DNA of 64,000 nucleotides. It comes from Cherax quadricarinatus. Lineage: Eukaryota > Arthropoda > Malacostraca > Decapoda > Parastacidae. A program made the translations under genes and the position numbers. The DNA lies in assembly GCF_038502225.1 (NCBI RefSeq), contig NC_091293.1:2590201-2654200 (forward strand). The letters run 5' to 3'. The notes below the pieces were generated by a model. That model searched no databases, was not told where the DNA came from, and saw only the letters and a list, made by a program, of their open reading frames with translations. Positions within the stretch are counted from its first letter, which is position 1; the number at the start of each line of letters is the position of its first letter. Of the stretch, positions 47,150 through 59,924 are shown one piece after another.

Positions 47150-47640
47150 TAAGAGGAATTATTCCGTATTTTCTCCCCTCTTCCGAGTTGTTGTTTGAGC
47201 TTCCTTCTATTTAATTCCCTTCTTGTTATTCCCCTCCATCTCGCTAGCTCTCCCTCATATGGATTGGCTCCCTCAGTAGACACACTGGCGCCATCGCTGC
47301 TATCTTCTCCCTTGCCAGCCCCTCTATCCTCCCTTCCCTCTTCTGTCTCCCTTTACTCTTCTCTCTTATCTCTTCTATCTCACTTTACTCTTCTTCCTTA
47401 CCTTTTTCATCTCTTTATTCTTTTTCCTTCCTCTAGTCTCCCTTCCCTCTTCTCCTTTCCTTCTCTGTTGCCCCTTCATTCTTCTCTCCCCGTCTCTCTT
47501 TTTCCTACCTCCCTCGTCTCCCTCTGTCTCTCTTTTCCCTCCCCTCTCTCCCCTTCATATTCTGCAACACACTCCATCTCTTCCTTTCATCCACCAGTCC
47601 GCCAATAATCCATCAATTTCCACATTTCCTTCAGTTACTC
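47150..47640. other. Pyrimidine-rich tract (CTT/CCT)
   Basis: About 450 bp of strongly C/T-rich plus strand (ctctcttatctcttctatct and similar). It lies a short distance after the purine-rich tract at 46,905-47,046. No gene is recognised. Confidence 0.75.
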
Positions 47641-47689
47641 CATCTATATACCTGTTTTCTATAGTAAGCTACCAACTATGATAGAAAAC

Positions 47690-47920
47690 GTAAAGGAAGG
47701 GTGACTAATATAACGTGATGGAGGGGTGATTAACGTGAAGGATGGGTGACTAATATCACGTGATGGAGGGGTGCTTAACGTGAAGGAAGGGTGACTAATA
47801 TCACGTGATGGAGGGGTGATTAACGTGAAGGATGGGTGACTAATATCACGTGATGGAGGGGTGATTAACGAGAAGGATGGGTGACTAATATCACGTGATG
47901 GAGGGGTGATTAATAAAATG
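47690..47920. repeat. 45-bp minisatellite, about 5 copies
   Basis: The unit starts gatggaggggtgattaacgt and continues gaaggatgggtgactaatatcacgt. Each unit is itself two related halves (gatggaggggtg and gaaggatgggtg). The adjoining 47,921-48,740 shows no gene, only a loose actgactt-rich stretch at 48,285-48,410. Confidence 0.92.
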
Positions 47921-48751
47921 GTAACGGAGTGATTGAATGACTCCCTCCAGTGTAGCAGATCGGCTTTAAACCTCTCAGAGGGGCAGTAGGTGTAAGGAGG
48001 CCTGCCCACACCTCTCGGCCCACCCGGATATCCAACCCATGTCCCTTCAGATGCGAGCTGGGCTCTCTGTCTCACCGGCTACGTTACCTTTCTGCTTTAC
48101 ATTGTTCTCTGACAAAGTAATTTCCTTTTTTGTATAGGGAAAGAGACACTCCGAGGTATAAACACTCATATGTATATATTAGTAAGTATATACAATAGAC
48201 CGTCGATTAAAACGGTTTCCTTTAAAACGTTTTCTTCATTAAAATAACGTCAAATTGCGTCACATTTTCTCCGCAAACTGGAGGAATGACTTACTGACTG
48301 ACCTGATTTAATGAATGACTTGACTGATTTACTGACTGGCTTACTGACTTGACTGACCAACTTGCTGACTGACCTACTGATTTTCTGAATGACTATACTG
48401 ATTTACTTGCAGTGGTCATGTGACATAGTGAAGCACTGATGTTACACTTGTGATGTGGTAGTCAAGGTTACATTTTCCCAACATTAATGCCAACTGTTAA
48501 CCTGTCAGAATCACTGTTAACCTGCTGTGATAATCTACAACTTTTTATAATTTATTAAGACTAACACTAGTTAACTAATAGACTTCAGATCATCTCAGAT
48601 ATACTTTGATATACTTGCTCAGTAATAACCAACATGGAGACAGAATCTCAGAAAATTAACTAGTTTGTATATATCGAACTCCTGCTGTGGTCCTCTTCAG
48701 AAGAGTTAGTTAACTCTGCCTCACTTAGAACTGTATAGCCTATGGGCTGAC

Positions 48752-51700
48752 ACTGCGTGTGCGCATCAGGCTGACACTTCGTGTGTGCAACAGGCCGACA
48801 CTGCGTGTGTGCACCAGGCTGACACTGCGTGTGTGCATCAGGCTGACACTTCGTGTGTGCAACAGGCCGACACTGCGTGTGTGCACCAGGCTGACACTGC
48901 GTGTGTGCACCAGGCTGACACTTCGTGTGTGCACCAGGCTGACACTGCGTGTGTGCACCAGGCTGACACTGAGTGTGTGCACCAGGCTGACACTGCGTGT
49001 GTGCACCAGGCTGACACTGCGTGTGTGCACCAGGCTGACACTGCGAGTGTGCACCAGGCTGACACTTCGTGAGTGCACCAGGCTGACACTGCGTGTGTGC
49101 ACCAGGCTGACACTGCGTGTGTGCACCAGGCTGACACTGCGAGTGTGCACCAGGCTGAGACTGCGTGTGTGCACCAGGGTAACACTGTGTGTGTGCACCA
49201 GGCTGACACTGCGTGTGTGCAACAGGCCGACACTGCGTGTGTGCACTAGGCTGACACTGCGTGTGTGCACCAGGCTGACACTTCGTGTGTGCACCAGGCT
49301 GACACTGCGTGTGTGCACCAGGCTGACACTGAGTGTGTGCACCAGGCTGACACTGCGTGTGTGCACCAGGCTGACACTGCGTGTGTGCACCAGGCTAACA
49401 CTGTGTGTGAGCACTAGGCTGACACTGCGTGTGTGCACCAGACTGACACTGCGTGTGTGCACCAGGCTGACACTGCGAGTGTGCACCAGGCTGACACTTC
49501 GTGAGTGCACCAGGCTGACACTGCGTGTGTGCACCAGGCTGACACTGCGTGTGTGCACCAGGCTGACACTGCGAGTGTACACCAGGCTGAGACTGCGTAT
49601 GTGCACCAGGGTAACACTGTGTGTGTGCACCAGGCTGACACTGCGTGTGTGCAACAGGCGACACTGCGTGTGTGCACCAGGCTGACATTGCGTGTGTGCA
49701 CCAGGCTGACACTGCGTGTGGGCACCAGACTGACACTGTGTGTGTGCACCAGGCTAACACTTCGTGTGTGCACCAGGCTGACACTGTGTGGGCACCAAGT
49801 TGACACTGTGTGTAGACACCAGGCTGACACTTCGTGTGTGCGCCAGGTTGACACTGCGTGTGTGCACCAGGCTGACACTGTGTGGCAGCAAGTTGACACT
49901 GTGTGTAGGCACCAGGCTGACACTTCGTGTGTGCACCAGGGTGACACTGCGTGTGTGCACCAGGCTGACACTGTGTGGGCACCAAGTTGACACTGTGTGT
50001 AGGCACCAGGCTGACAATGTGTGTGGGCATCAGGCTGACAATGTGTGTGTTCACCAGGCTGACACTGCGTGAGTGCACCAGGCTGACACTGCGTGTGTGC
50101 ACCATGCTGACACTGTGTGTGCACCAGGCTAACCTTGCGTGTGTGCACCCGGCTGAATCTGCAAGTGTGCACCAGGCTGACATTTTGTGGGCACCAAGTT
50201 GACTCTGTGTGTAGGCACCAGGCTGACACTGTGTGTGTGCACCGGGCTGACTCTGCATGTGTGCAGCAGGCTAACACTGTGTGGGCACCAAGTTGACACT
50301 GCGTGTGGGCAACAGGCTGACACTGCGTGTGTGCACCAGGCTGACACTGCGTGTGTGCACCAGGCTGACACTGCGTGTGGGCTCCAGACTGACACTGTGT
50401 GTGTGCACCAGGCTAACACTTCGTGTGTGCACCAGGCTGACACTGCGTGTGCACACCAGGCTGACACTGTGTGGGCACCAAGTTGACACTGTGTGTAGGC
50501 ACCAGGCTGACACTTCGTGTGTGCGCCAGGTTGACACTGCGTGCGTGCAGCAGGCTGACACTGTGTGGCACCAAGTTGACACTGTGTGTAGGCACCAGGC
50601 TGACACTTCGTGTGTGCACCAGGCTGACACTGCGTGTGTGCACCAGGCTGACACTGTGTGGTCACCAAGTTGACACTGTGTGTAGGCACCAGGCTGACAA
50701 TGTGTGTGGGCACCAGGCTGAAAATGTGTGTGGGCACCAGGCTGACACTGCGTGTGTGCACCAGGCTGACATTGCGTGTGTGCACAAGGCTGACACTGTG
50801 TGTGTGCACCAGGCTAACCTTGCGTATGTGCACCCGGCTGACTCTGCAAGTGTACACCAGGCTGACATTGTGTGGGCTCCAAGTTGACTCTGTTTGTAGG
50901 CACCAGGCTGACACTGCGTGTATGCACCAAGCTGACACTGCATGTGTGCACCAGGCTGACACTGTGTGTTTGCACCAGGCTGACACTTCATGTGTGCAAC
51001 AGGCTGACACTGCGTGTGCGCACCAGGCTGACAATGTGTGTGGGCACCAAGTTGACACTGTGTGTAGGCACCAGGCTGACACTGCGTATGTGCACCAGAC
51101 TGACACTGCGTGTGTGCACCAGGCTGACAATTCGTGTGTGCACCAGGTTGACACTGCGTGCGTGCAGCAGGCTAATTCTGTGTGGGCACCAAGTTGACAC
51201 TGTGTGTAGGCACCAGGCTGACACTTCGTGTGTGCACCAGGCTGATACTTCGTGTGTGCACCAGGCTGACACTGCGTGCGTGCAGCAGGCTGATTCTGTG
51301 TGGGCACCAAGTTGACACTGTGTGTAGGCACCAGGCTGACAATGTGAGTGGGCATCAGGCTGACAATGTGTGTGTTCACCAGGCTGACACTGCGTGAATG
51401 CACCAGGCTGACACTGCGTGTGTGCACCATGCTGACACTGTGTGTGTGCACCAGGCTAACCTTGCGTGTGTGCACCCGGCTGACTCTGCAAGTGTGCACC
51501 AGGCTGACATTGTGTGGGCACCAAGTTGACTCTGTGTGTAGGCACCAGGCTGACACTGTGTGTGTGCATCAGGCTGACTCTTCATGTGTGCACCAGGCTG
51601 ACACTGTGTGGGCACCAAGTTGACACTGTGTGTGGGCACCAGGCTGACAATGTGTGTGGGCACCAGGCTGACACTGTGTGTGCACCAGGCTGACACTTCG

Positions 51701-53155
51701 TGTGTGCAACAGGCTGACACTACGTGTGCGCACCAGGCTGACACTCTGTGGGCACCAAGTTGACACTGTGTGTAGGCACCAGGCTGACACTTCGTGTGTG
51801 CACCAGGCTGACACTGCGTATGTGCACCAGACTGACACTGCGTGTGTGCACCAGGCTGACACTTCGTGTGTGCAGCAGGTTGACACTGCGTGCGTGCAGC
51901 AGGCTGACACTCTGTGGGCACCAAGTTGACACTGTGTGTAGGCACCAGGCTGACACTTCGTGTGTGCACCAGGCTGACACTGCATGTGTGCACCAGGCTG
52001 ACACTGTGTGGGCACCAAGTTGACACTGTGTGTGGGCACCAGGCTGACAATGTGTGTGGGCACCAGGCTGACGCTGCGTGTGCGCCAGTCTGCCACTTCG
52101 TGTGTGCACCAGGCTGACACAGTGAGTGTGTATGCAGCACGTTGACACTGCGTGTGTGCACCAGGTTGACACTGCGTGCGTGCAGCAGGCTGACACTGTG
52201 TGGCACCAAGTTGACACTGTGTGTAGGCACCAGGCTGACACTTCGTGTGTGCACCAGGCTGACACTGCGTGTGTGCACCAGGCTGACACTGTGTGGTCAC
52301 CAAGTTGACACTGTGTGTAGGCACCAGGCTGACAATGTGTGTGGGCACCTGGCTGAAAATGTGTGTGGGCACCAGGCTGACACTGCGTGTGTGCACCAGG
52401 CTGACATTGCGTGTATGCACCAGGCTGACACTGTGTGTGTGCACCAGGCGAACCTTGCGTATGTGCACCCGGCTGACACTGCAAGTGTACACCAGGCTGA
52501 CATTGTGTGGGCTCCAAGTTGACTCTGTTTGTAGGCACCAGGCTGACACTGCGTGTATGCACCAAGCTGCCACTGCATGTATGCACCAGGCTGACACTGT
52601 GTGTTTGCACCAGGCTGACACTTCATGTGTGCAACAGGCTGGCACTGCGTGTGCGCACCAGGCTGACAATGTGTGTGGGCACCAAGTTGACACTGTGTGT
52701 AGGCACCAGGCTGACACTGCGTATGTGCACCAGACTGACACTGCGTGTGTGCACCAGGCTGACAATTCGTGTGTGCACCAGGTTGACACTGCGTGCGTGC
52801 AGCAGGCTGATTCTGTGTGGGCACCAAGTTGACACTGTGTGTAGGCACCAGGCTGACACTTCGTGTGTGCACCAGGCTGACACTTCGTGTGTGCACCAGG
52901 CTGACACTGCGTGCGTGCACCAGGTTGACACTGTGTGCGTGCACCAGGCTGACAATGTGTGTGGGCACCAGGCTGACGCTGCGTGTGCACCAGTCTGCCA
53001 CTTCGTGTGTGCACCAGGCTGACACAGTGAGTGTGTATGCAGCACGTTGACACTGCGTGTGTGCACCAGGCTGACACTGCGTGTGGGCACCAGGCTGAAA
53101 CTGCGTGTGTGCACCAGGCTGACACCGTGTGTGGGCACCTGGCTGACACTGAGTG
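48752..53155. repeat. 24-bp minisatellite, about 183 copies, with higher-order duplications
   Basis: The unit is gctgacactgcgtgtgtgca plus ccag. The first third is regular; after about 49,660 there are many 21- to 26-bp variants such as gtgtgggcaccaagttgaca and ctgtgtgtaggcaccag. Frames are open on both strands (VCTRLTLR-, ACVHQADT-, SVSLVHTR-like), which reflects the unit and not coding. Confidence 0.97.
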
Positions 53156-53156
53156 T

Positions 53157-53200
<44 letters not shown>

Positions 53201-53254
53201 GTGTGTGTGTGTGTGTGTGTCTGTCTGTCTGACTGTCTGTCTGACTGTCTGTCT
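53156..53254. repeat. (TG)n and (TCTG)n microsatellite
   Basis: TG units to about 53,220, then tctgtctgtctgactgtctg. It joins the 24-bp array directly to the LINE tail. Confidence 0.9.
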
Positions 53255-54866
53255 GTCAGTGTATACTCACCTAGTTGTATTCACTAAGTTGTGATTGCAG
53301 GGATCGATTCACAGCTCCTGGCCCCGTTTCTTCACTGGCCTCTACTAGATCACTCTTCCCGCTCCATGAGCTTTATCATGCCTCTTTTTAAAGCTATGTA
53401 TGGATCCTGCCTCCACTACATCACTTTCCAAACTATTCCACTTCCTGACTACTTTGTGACTGAAAAAATGCATCCTAACATTCCTGTGATTCATCTGAGT
53501 CTTCAACTTCTAAATGTGACCCCTTGTTGCTGCGTCCCAACTATGGAACATTCTGTCTCTGTCCACCTTGTCAATTCCTCTCAGTATTTTATATGTCGTT
53601 ATCATGTCTCCCCTATCTCTCCTGTCCTCCAGTGTTGTCAGGTCGATTTCCCTTAACTTCTCGTAGGACATACCCCTTAGCTCCGGGACTAGTCTTGTTG
53701 CAAACCTTTGCATTTTCTCTAGTTCATTTACGTGCTTGGCTAGGTGTGGGTTCCAAACTGGTGTCGCATACTCCAATATGGGCCTAACGTACACAGTGTA
53801 CAGTGTCCTGAACGATTCCTTATTATGATGTCGGAATGATGGTCTTAGGTTTGCTAGGCGCCCATATGCTGCAGCAGTTATTTGGTTGATGTGTGCCTCA
53901 GGAGATGTGCCTGGTGTTATACTCTCCCCAAGATCTTTTTCCTTGAGTGAGGTTTGTAGTCTGCGGTCTTCTTTGCCCTTCCCCAATCTTCATGACTTTG
54001 CACTTGGTCGGGTTGAACTCCAGGAGCCAATTGCTGGACCAGGTCTGCAGCCTGTCCAGATCCCTTTGTAGTTCGGCCTGGTCTTCGTCCTGTTTGAATT
54101 ATTTTTATCAACTTCACATCACCTGCAAACAGGAACACTTCGGAGTCTACTCCTTCCGTCATGTCGTTCACAAATACCAGAAACAGCACCGGTCCCAGGA
54201 CTGACCCCTGTCGAACTCCACTCGTCACAGGCGCCCACTCTAACACCTCACCACGTACCATGACTCATTGTTGTCTTCACGACTGGTATTCCCTGATCCA
54301 TTGTAGAGCCTTCCCTGTTATCCCTGCTTGGTCGTCCAGCTTTTGCACTAATCTCCTGTGTGAAACTCTGTCAAACGCTTTCTTGCAGTCCAAGAAAATG
54401 CAAGCCGCCCACCCCTCTCTCTCTTGTCTTACTGCTGTCACCATGTCATAGAACTCCAGTAGGTTTGTGATACAGGATTTCCCGTCCCTGAAACCGTGTT
54501 GGCTGTCATTGATAAGCTCATTAATTTCAAGGTGTTCCACCACTCTTCTCCTAATAATCTCCATAACTTTGCATACTATACATGCCGGTGACACTGGTCT
54601 GTAGTTTAATGCCTCTTGTCTGTCTCCTGTTTTAAAAAATTGGGACGACATTTGCTGTCTTCCATACCACAGGTAGTCTCCCTGTTTCGATAAATGTGTT
54701 GAACATTGTTGTTAGTGGTACGCATAGCGCCTCTGCTTCCTCTCTCAGGACCCATGGAGAGATGTTATCCGGCCACATCGCCTTTGAGGTATCTAGCTCA
54801 CTCAGCAGCCTCTTCACTTCTTCCTCAGTTGTATGTATTGTGTCTTACACCTGGTGGTGTACCCCA

Positions 54867-54870
<4 letters not shown>
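53255..54870 (-). mobile_element. CR1/L2-type LINE, 5'-truncated (copy B)
   Basis: Minus strand, homologous to copy A. From the 5' side: LLSELDTSKAMWPDNISPWV (about 54,800), WKTANVVPIF (about 54,640), then FFKTGDRQEALNYRPVSPAC and CKKAFDRVSHRRLVQKL (54,651-54,277), GVRQGSVLGPVLFLVFVNDM and FAGDVK (54,261-54,080), then the C-terminal domain with EKDLGESITP, TVYVRPILEYATPVWNPHLA and LTTLEDRRDRGDMITTYKIL (53,986-53,510). The 3' end is at 53,255 beside (CA)n on the sense strand. No endonuclease remains. Confidence 0.9.
53510..54817 (-). pseudogene. LINE reverse transcriptase relic (copy B)
   Basis: Nearly the whole RT can be followed in four overlapping open segments on the minus strand, so there are at least three frameshifts. 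The catalytic F/Y-A-D-D reads F-A-G-D and P-Q-G-S reads R-Q-G-S, so even a repaired frame would be inactive. It is better preserved than copy A. Confidence 0.85.
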
Positions 54871-55633
<763 letters not shown>

Positions 55634-55985
55634 TCTCTCGCACACACACACAAACACACGTTGATAGGCTTAAGGATATAATCCTTGTTATTGGCAATGT
55701 AAACAGATCAACAGCATTAACCCAGACTCTCCATCACACGCCTTCACCCACGCCCACAACACGTACCACCACGCCACTACATGCTCCTCCACGCCCTCTC
55801 CACCAGCCTGGAACTTGTCCATGATGCCCACTTGAAGATCTGTGATACCTACAAGCATATACTAAAGCACAGAAACAGCCATTTGTGATGGGGGTCAGTG
55901 TCTGGGCATGGTACATTAGTCATGGTAGCAACATCTCTGACTGAAGCCATGTTGAAACCAGCCATTGGCTTGGTGGATGGGAGGG

Positions 55986-56149
55986 AGGTAGGTAGGTAGG
56001 TAGGTAGGTAGGTAGGTAGGTAGGTAGGTGGATTGATACTGGGAACGTATAAAGGGACTGGGAAGTACATGAAGTTGTGGTAAATACGGAGTGTTTTACT
56101 GTACGACAGTGCAGGTCGTAGTTTTGAGTGTGCACATACGCACATGCAT

Positions 56150-56239
<90 letters not shown>

Positions 56240-56276
56240 ACAAAAACAAACAAATACAAACAAACAAACACACACA
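55986..56276. repeat. (GTAG)n and (CA)n microsatellites
   Basis: (GTAG)n at 55,986-56,029; (CA)n at 56,150-56,235, followed by caaa-rich sequence to 56,276. Confidence 0.93.
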
Positions 56277-56334
56277 TACAAACGCAGTTCTTAATATTGT
56301 TGTATCTGTCTGGTACCGTGGTCCGGTATCTCAA

Positions 56335-56988
56335 TAGTCCGGCCTGGACCAATGGACATGTCCAGCATGGACCAGTACACCTTCCCAGCATGGACCAGTG
56401 GACCTGTCTGGCATGAGCCAGTAGACATTTAAACTATGGAGCAGTAGACCTTCCTAGCATGAACCAGTTGACCTTCCTAGCATGAACCCGTTGACCTTCC
56501 TAGCATGCATCAGTAGACCTTCCTAGCATGGACCAGTGGACCTTCCTAGCATGAACCCGTTGACCTTCCTAGCATGCATCAGTAGACCTTCCTAGCATGG
56601 ACCAGTGGCCCTTCCTAGCATGAACCAATGGATTTTAATATGGACCAGTAGACCTTCCTAGCATGGACCAATGGATTTTAATATGGACCAGTTGACCTTC
56701 CTAGCATGGACCAGTGGACCTTCCTAGCATGGGCCAGTGGACCTTCCTAGCATGAACCAATGGATTTTAATATCATGGACCAGTAGACCTTCCTAGCATG
56801 GACCAGTGGACCTTCCTAGCATGGACCAGTGGACTTTCCTAGCATGGACCAATGGACCTTCCTAGCATGGACCAGTGGACCTTCCTAGCATGGACCAGTG
56901 GACCTTCCTACCATGGACCAGTGGACCTTCCTACCATGGACCAGTGGACCTTCCTAGCATGGGCCAGTGGACCTTCATAGCATGAACC
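56335..56988. repeat. 23-bp minisatellite, about 28 copies, runs into the gap
   Basis: The unit is gaccagtggaccttcctagc plus atg. Variants include gaaccagttg, catcagtag and aaccaatggattttaat. The array is cut by the N run at 56,989, so its true length is unknown. Confidence 0.95.
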
Positions 56989-57088
56989 NNNNNNNNNNNN
57001 NNNNNNNNNNNNNNNNNNNNNNNNNNNNNNNNNNNNNNNNNNNNNNNNNNNNNNNNNNNNNNNNNNNNNNNNNNNNNNNNNNNNNNNN
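56989..57088. other. Assembly gap (100 N)
   Basis: Exactly 100 N, the usual placeholder for a gap of unknown size. The array stops on one side and a LINE in mid-domain begins on the other. Confidence 0.98.
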
Positions 57089-57689
57089 TAACCTCACCTA
57101 TGACTACAACAACAAACCCATCTCTGACATTGACACTCAACTTGGTCTCATCCAAGACACCCAAGGCAGCCAACACCGCAATACCAAAAAAAAAAAACCC
57201 ATACCACTCGTTATTCCTTCAAACCCTCAATCAGAACAAGAAGACTAATTATCTGTTACCACAACCGCTTTCTCTACAACACACATAGATTTAATCAAGT
57301 CCCATTAGATCTCACTTACCTCAGAAACAACATTCTACACAGTCTAGATCAAGACCACAACAATCACTGCTCACAGCTCATACTACAAGCGGACAAACAG
57401 CGTATCAAAAACACCAAAGCCTTCTGGAACTTTATCAAAAAAATCAGAGGCACCACTCCCACCAACAAATTCAAACACATCACCCACAACAACACACACA
57501 TCTCAGACCAGCAGGCTGCTACTAACATCTTCAAACACATCTGGGAGGACATATTCCACCCTCACCCACCCCACCCTAACGCTATCCAACACATTCAGAA
57601 CATAGAACACTGGAACACTACATACACACATACGAAACAACACCAGACAGCCACATCCATCTGGACTCTCTTACCTCCTCTCAAGAACT

Positions 57690-58530
57690 CGACACTCCTT
57701 TCACCAACACAGACGTTAAAACTCTCCTCAGACACCTTCCTCCCAAGGCCCCTGGTGCCTCTGGCCTAAACCATATTATCCTGAAACACCTTCCTGACTC
57801 TATCATTACTGTCTACTCAAACCTCCTCAATGCCTCCCTTGCCTCTGGATACTTCCCTTCCCTCTTCAAAGCTGCTACTGCTATCCTCCTTCCTAAACCC
57901 AATAAAGACCACTCTGACCCTAGAAACTATCGCCCTATCAGCCTCCTCGAAACTTTAGGAAAACTCTTTGAAAAACTCATCAATCATCGCCTTCGCAGAT
58001 ACCTGGAACACAATTCTCTACTTTCTGATGGCCAGCTTGGCTTCAGAACACACAGATCCACACAGGATGCCATTAACATCATTCTCAACTACATCCACAG
58101 AAACACAAACAAAGAAACAGGACAGCCCTGGTTGCAAAAGACGTTGAAAAAGCTTTTGACACTGTCTGGCACGAAGGGCTCAAGTACAAACTCTGCACAA
58201 ACTTTAAACAGCCTGTCACTACTCGTAAACTCCTCTGCAACTTCCTAGACGGCCGTACCATGAGAATCAAATTTCACGGCTGTTACTCTGACTTCACACT
58301 AAATGCCGGAGTACCCTAGGGATCTGTCCTCTCCCCTACCCTCTACATTTTATACACTAACGACATTCCAACACCTGTATACCACAGCTCCATCACACTA
58401 GCCTATGCAGACGACATTACACAACTTATCACTCATGCCAATATAGATACACTCACACACAAAACACAAAATGAGGTCGACAGGATAGCCATCTGGGAAC
58501 AAAAATGGAGGATCCAAACCAATGCAGCTT
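57690..58530 (+). pseudogene. LINE reverse transcriptase relic (copy E)
   Basis: The RT palm is readable and the catalytic YADD is intact (AYADDITQ, about 58,400-58,425). The P-Q-G-S block has TAG at the Gln position (58,317-58,319), a single C-to-T change from CAG. Frame breaks elsewhere make it non-functional. Confidence 0.85.
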
Positions 58531-59112
58531 AATCCAGCATTACGTATTTTAACTACAGGAAACGTGATCCTCCATTACCTGTCGAGCTCAGAACAGCTGA
58601 CACCCGCACTTAAATCCCCATCACACAATCTGCCACTGTCCTTGGCGTTAATCTTGACTGCCTTCTTCGTTTACAGACACATTCACTCAAGGCATGCAAT
58701 AGCTAGTAAGGCCCTTGCGGGCCTCTACAAGCTGAAACCTGCCTCTCAACGCACCAAACTACACCTCTACAAATCCCTAATACGTCCTCTGATAACTTAC
58801 TCTCCTCTAGCCCTCTCTCTTGCAGCAAAAACAAATTTACTTAAACTGCAGCATGTCCAGAACAAGGCGCTGCGCTGGGTGCTTGATGTCAGATGGGAGG
58901 ACTTCGCCACAAGCGAGTCTCTCCATGCCCAATTAGACATCCCTGCGCTGAATCTGTACTGGAAGACGCTCAGTGACAGACAGATAGACAAACTTGAGAC
59001 ACAACACGACTACTGGACCTCTCTCCTTGACGAAGACATTCGCAGACCCACAAACCAACACAACCTTTTCTACTCCTTGCATGATTCTGCTCCTAACCCT
59101 ATTTACAAATAA
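58522..59112 (+). pseudogene. LINE C-terminal region (copy E)
   Basis: An open segment of 196 codons. From about residue 60 on it matches the post-RT part of Jockey-type elements: ASKALAGLYKLKPASQRTKL, LYKSLIRPLITYSPLALSLA, NLLKLQHVQNKALRWVLDVR and DIPALNLYWKTLSDRQIDKL. The first 55 or so residues are out of the natural frame. Confidence 0.8.
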
Positions 59113-59636
59113 CCTTGGATTCGCTGACAGGTACCTTCTATGACAGGTACCATTCTCTGACCCACGTTCGCCTTAGCTTTTGGGTTAAGACATGGCTCAG
59201 TTCTACACTCCTCTCCAGCGCTAAACGTCGCCTGTCCCTTCCTCCCCGCTCACCCCACCGGAGTCCCAACAGAAGAGCCTGAATTTCTCTTCTCAATATC
59301 TCTCCCACGATCGCCTTCGCTGCTGGGTTAAGCCCTGGCTCTATTTCTACGACTAAGAACACTCCTCTCCAGCACTATTCTTCGTCTGTCCCGTCTTCCC
59401 TGTTCATCCCATTTGGGATCTTACCTGAACTTTCGATCGTTCGTTTGTTCGTTCCTGTGCTGCACTTCCTACAAGAGTGCTGGACTGAACACATCGATTC
59501 CAGGCTGAGGGACTAATTACCTCAAACTCCTCTTCTCCTTACCCATTTGTACTTTGTATTGGACTGATGAAGCCACTGTGTGGCGAAACGTTTCTTCAAC
59601 AAAGATTCCCATGTGTTGCATAAGTGTCTCAATTAC

Positions 59637-59793
59637 ACAAATAACCCGCACATAAAAGAGAGAAGCTTACGACGACGTTTCGGTCCGACTTGGACCATTG
59701 ACAAAGTCAATGTGACTTTGTCAATGGTCCAAGTCAGACCGAAACGTCGTCGTAAGCTTCTCTCTTTTATGTGCGGGTTATTTGTGTATCGTT
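59637..59793. mobile_element. Large near-perfect hairpin, about 75-bp arms
   Basis: The left arm starts cacaaataacccgcacataa and runs through gagaagcttacgacgacgtt and tcggtccgacttggaccatt to gacaaagtca. The right arm is its reverse complement from tgactttgtcaatggtccaa to gcgggttatttgtgta. I see only one or two mismatches. It directly follows the 3' tail of LINE copy E. A shorter diverged version lies at 27,421-27,515. Confidence 0.85.
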
Positions 59794-59924
59794 CCAGTCA
59801 CGGTATTGTGCCTTTTTAGTTATTTAAGTGTCTCAATTCTTCAACTTGCCGGTTTTCAAAACCATTCATCACAAATAGGACTGTCAAAGCTTATTGTTTG
59901 AGTAGCGTTTATTCTGTTAGTGGG

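Larger units (their letters stand above)
57089..59620 (+). mobile_element. Jockey-type LINE, decayed, 5' end lost in the gap (copy E)
   Basis: Plus strand: the region before RT (FWNFIKKIRGTTPTNKFKHI, about 57,420), RT blocks KAPGASGLNHIILKHLP and LLPKPNKDHSDPRNYRPISL (57,740-57,950), GQLGFRTHRSTQDAINII (about 58,030-58,085), GVP-stop-GSVLSPTLYILYTNDIP and AYADDITQLI (58,305-58,430), then the C-terminal domain. The 3' UTR ends with ggactgatgaagccactgtg and tggcgaaacgtttcttcaac. This is a different clade from copies A-D. It has frameshifts near 57,680 and 58,120 and an in-frame stop at the PQGS motif. Confidence 0.88.

Noticed and set aside
47930..48075. A tRNA-like or coding element near gtttaaagccgatctgctac.
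   Set aside because: I could find neither a cloverleaf nor a protein motif; the frame is short and partly satellite.
48740..53155. Many overlapping frames in the 24-bp array (VCTRLTLR, QADTACVH, SVSLVHTR).
   Set aside because: All six frames are open over hundreds of bases; this is an effect of the unit, not coding.
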